NCBI GenBank assembly: GCA_023663705.1
Contig: JAMPGY010000002.1
Span: 62,001-126,000 of the forward strand
Length of the DNA: 64,000 bases
Source: Clostridium sp.
Lineage (GTDB): Bacteria; Bacteroidota; Bacteroidia; Bacteroidales; Bacteroidaceae
Direction: 5' to 3'
Both the position numbers and the translations under genes were made by a program. The number at the start of each line of letters is the position of its first letter. Within the stretch, counting starts at the first letter, position 1. Under the pieces are notes generated by a model. It saw only the letters and a list, made by a program, of their open reading frames with translations, made no database searches and was not told the DNA's origin. Shown one piece after another: positions 62,555 to 64,000 of this stretch.

Positions 62555-64000
62555 TTAAACTTCTTCTGTCTTGTTGGTGTATACAAACCAGAGATACCCC
62601 CTGATATGTGCCTGCGGATACATGCCGGTAAGCAGTTCCATATATTCCTTCACTTGTTCGTGGTACTCCGGTTTGGAAGACCCGAACTTGAAGTCCACCA
62701 CGATAATTTCGTCCTCGGCCATCATCACGCGGTCCGGTCGGCGCACGATGCACTCGCCGCTGTCCGGATCTGCCGACAGAATGGAACATTCGTTGAAGAG
62801 TTCATAGCGTCCGCTGAACCAATCGGCGATGATGGGGCGGCGCAGTCCGTTTTCCACCAGTCTCCGCAGGTGGTCGCGTTGTTTCTGTTCACCGATCAAT
62901 CCTTCGGTCTCCACCTGCATCAGTGTGCGTTCCACATCGTCTGCCGTGCGGATGGTGGAGAATATGTAGTGCAGCAGGCGGCCGGTCTGCACATATTCCT
63001 GTTGTTTGTCATTCGTGTCATTGGCGGTATCCTTGCCGGCCAGATGGATAAACTGTTCCGAACGATTGGATTGGCGGAAATTCATGGGGTTCTCGTAGGA
63101 GGTCATACGGATGGTTTCCGAATTTAGGCTCAACTCCATACGGTTGTCTTTTTTATTTGCTTTTTTCACCGTTGTTATCGGTTGCCCGTAGTCAAAGCCC
63201 GTGATGACTTCCTTGGTCAGATCTTTTCTGAATGTAATTTCCTCGCGTGTCAGTTCCACATCCGGCAAGTGGACGGGCAGAGTGGCGTATAGCAGGTCGC
63301 TCACCATTGACTTGTCGGTGAAGTCGAATTTGGTCTTACCCCATACGTACAGGTTTTTTGCCGCACGGGTGAAAGCCACGTACATCATGTTCAGGGCATC
63401 CACCCTCATTTGCAGATGTTCTTCTTCGTACTCTTCGCAGTATACCGAGTCCTGCATGTTTTTCCCTAATGCCACCGGAATGACGGGCAGGGCATTGTAG
63501 GGCGATTCTTTTGGGGTGCACCACAGTAGGTTGCGCTTATCTTCGCTTTCGACGGCCCAATCAAAGTAAGGGAGCAGAACGGTGTGAAACTCCAGTCCCT
63601 TGGACTTGTGTATGGTGAAGATGCGTATGCCGTCGATCTCTCCCGAGGGAATATTCTGATGCCGGAGCGTGTCTTCCCAATACGTGAGGAAACTCTTCAG
63701 ATCTGTGGGGTTGGATTGGGCATATTCGGTCACTTTGTCGAGATATGTGAGCATATAGGCGTCCTCGCCCTCCAATCGGTCGAGTGCGAACAGGTGATAG
63801 AGGTGTTCCTGTAGTTCGTAGAGCGGCAATTGGCGTAGGGTTTCGGCCTTTTGGGTAAATTCTTCCGGAAGCAGGGAGGACGGATCGTTGAGCAACAGCG
63901 TGTTGAGCGAATCGTTTCCCGTATGGCAGACATCCCTTTGGTAGTGTATCACCAGATAGGCACGCGACACCACGTCGGTGGGATCGTTCAGACAGCGTTG
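62555..64000 (-). CDS. addA: AddA-like helicase-nuclease subunit, N-terminal part outside window
   Basis: The frame is open through base 64000; 481 codons are visible and the N-terminal helicase motifs lie beyond the edge. Seen are UvrD/RecB motif V (IRIFTIHKSKGLEFHTVLL), motif VI (DALNMMYVAFTRAAKNLYVW) and a C-terminal nuclease domain with GECIVRRPDRVMMAEDEIIV followed by VDFKFGSSKPEYHEQVKEY, where Asp and Lys are the catalytic PD-(D/E)XK residues. Together with addB it forms the AddAB recombination complex. Confidence 0.93.
   Translation of the reverse strand, partial: QRCLNDPTDVVSRAYLVIHYQRDVCHTGNDSLNTLLLNDPSSLLPEEFTQKAETLRQLPLYELQEHLYHLFALDRLEGEDAYMLTYLDKVTEYAQSNPTDLKSFLTYWEDTLRHQNIPSGEIDGIRIFTIHKSKGLEFHTVLLPYFDWAVESEDKRNLLWCTPKESPYNALPVIPVALGKNMQDSVYCEEYEEEHLQMRVDALNMMYVAFTRAAKNLYVWGKTKFDFTDKSMVSDLLYATLPVHLPDVELTREEITFRKDLTKEVITGFDYGQPITTVKKANKKDNRMELSLNSETIRMTSYENPMNFRQSNRSEQFIHLAGKDTANDTNDKQQEYVQTGRLLHYIFSTIRTADDVERTLMQVETEGLIGEQKQRDHLRRLVENGLRRPIIADWFSGRYELFNECSILSADPDSGECIVRRPDRVMMAEDEIIVVDFKFGSSKPEYHEQVKEYMELLTGMYPQAHIRGYLWFVYTNKTEEV

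Noticed and set aside
62532-62789. N-terminal extension of addB
   Set aside because: It overlaps the end of addA in another frame and has no similarity to AddB; the ATG at 62531 starts the usual MERFLTLVARDLL.

Overview
The window looks like chromosomal DNA of a gut- or oral-type Bacteroidales bacterium. The evidence is SusC/SusD proteins, a hybrid two-component regulator, a RagA-type receptor, RprXY-like regulators, a TamL-type lipoprotein barrel, many promoters with the Bacteroidetes -7 box TAnnTTTG, and near absence of Shine-Dalgarno sequences. Base composition is roughly half G+C by eye. Two secreted proteins end in type IX secretion-like C-terminal domains, which fits Prevotellaceae or a relative better than Bacteroides proper. 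The genus is an inference. No tRNA, rRNA or CRISPR array was seen.

Layout. (1) 1-15.1 kb: a polysaccharide-utilisation-like cluster: FAS1-domain protein (cut by the left edge), SusC, SusD, a secreted FG-GAP/VCBS repeat protein, a hybrid two-component system (HTCS) and a CE20-like SGNH acetylesterase. (2) 15.4-21.6 kb, minus strand: envelope operon coaX - FadL-like barrel - lptC - CNNM/CorC membrane protein - PpiD-like foldase. (3) 21.7-25.8 kb: a 1365-residue secreted DUF4861-GH105-F5/8C-LamG-CTD protein. (4) 25.85-27.55 kb: a low-gene-density patch with an IS3-family transposase remnant, an orphan charged protein, a 333-bp element with inverted terminal repeats and a degenerate 23-bp tandem repeat. 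(5) 27.6-36.4 kb: DUF4105 membrane protein, a degenerate PafA-like phosphatase, secA, an acidic hypothetical protein, an EamA transporter and an acyltransferase. (6) 36.5-42.4 kb, minus: a four-gene operon resembling hmuSTUV: a membrane-anchored CobN-like chelatase, a membrane protein, a TolQ/ExbB-type proton channel subunit and a DUF2149 protein. (7) 42.5-45.3 kb: mazG, a TolB-like gene broken by one amber codon, and a small outer-membrane barrel. (8) 45.5-51.6 kb: ileS, a dksA-like gene, lspA, a DUF4296 lipoprotein and a short hypothetical. (9) 51.7-56.1 kb: response regulator, histidine kinase and PiT phosphate permease. (10) 56.1-64 kb: SpoU methyltransferase, tamL, a small lipoprotein, addB and the 3' part of addA (cut by the right edge).

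The most unusual items are the hmuSTUV-like operon, whose large subunit is flanked by transmembrane anchors and has no cobaltochelatase or hemophore neighbours; the PafA-family pseudo-phosphatase beside secA; a large insertion in SecA just before helicase motif V; and the repeat-rich region at 25.86-27.4 kb. All family assignments come from reading motifs; no database search was run.
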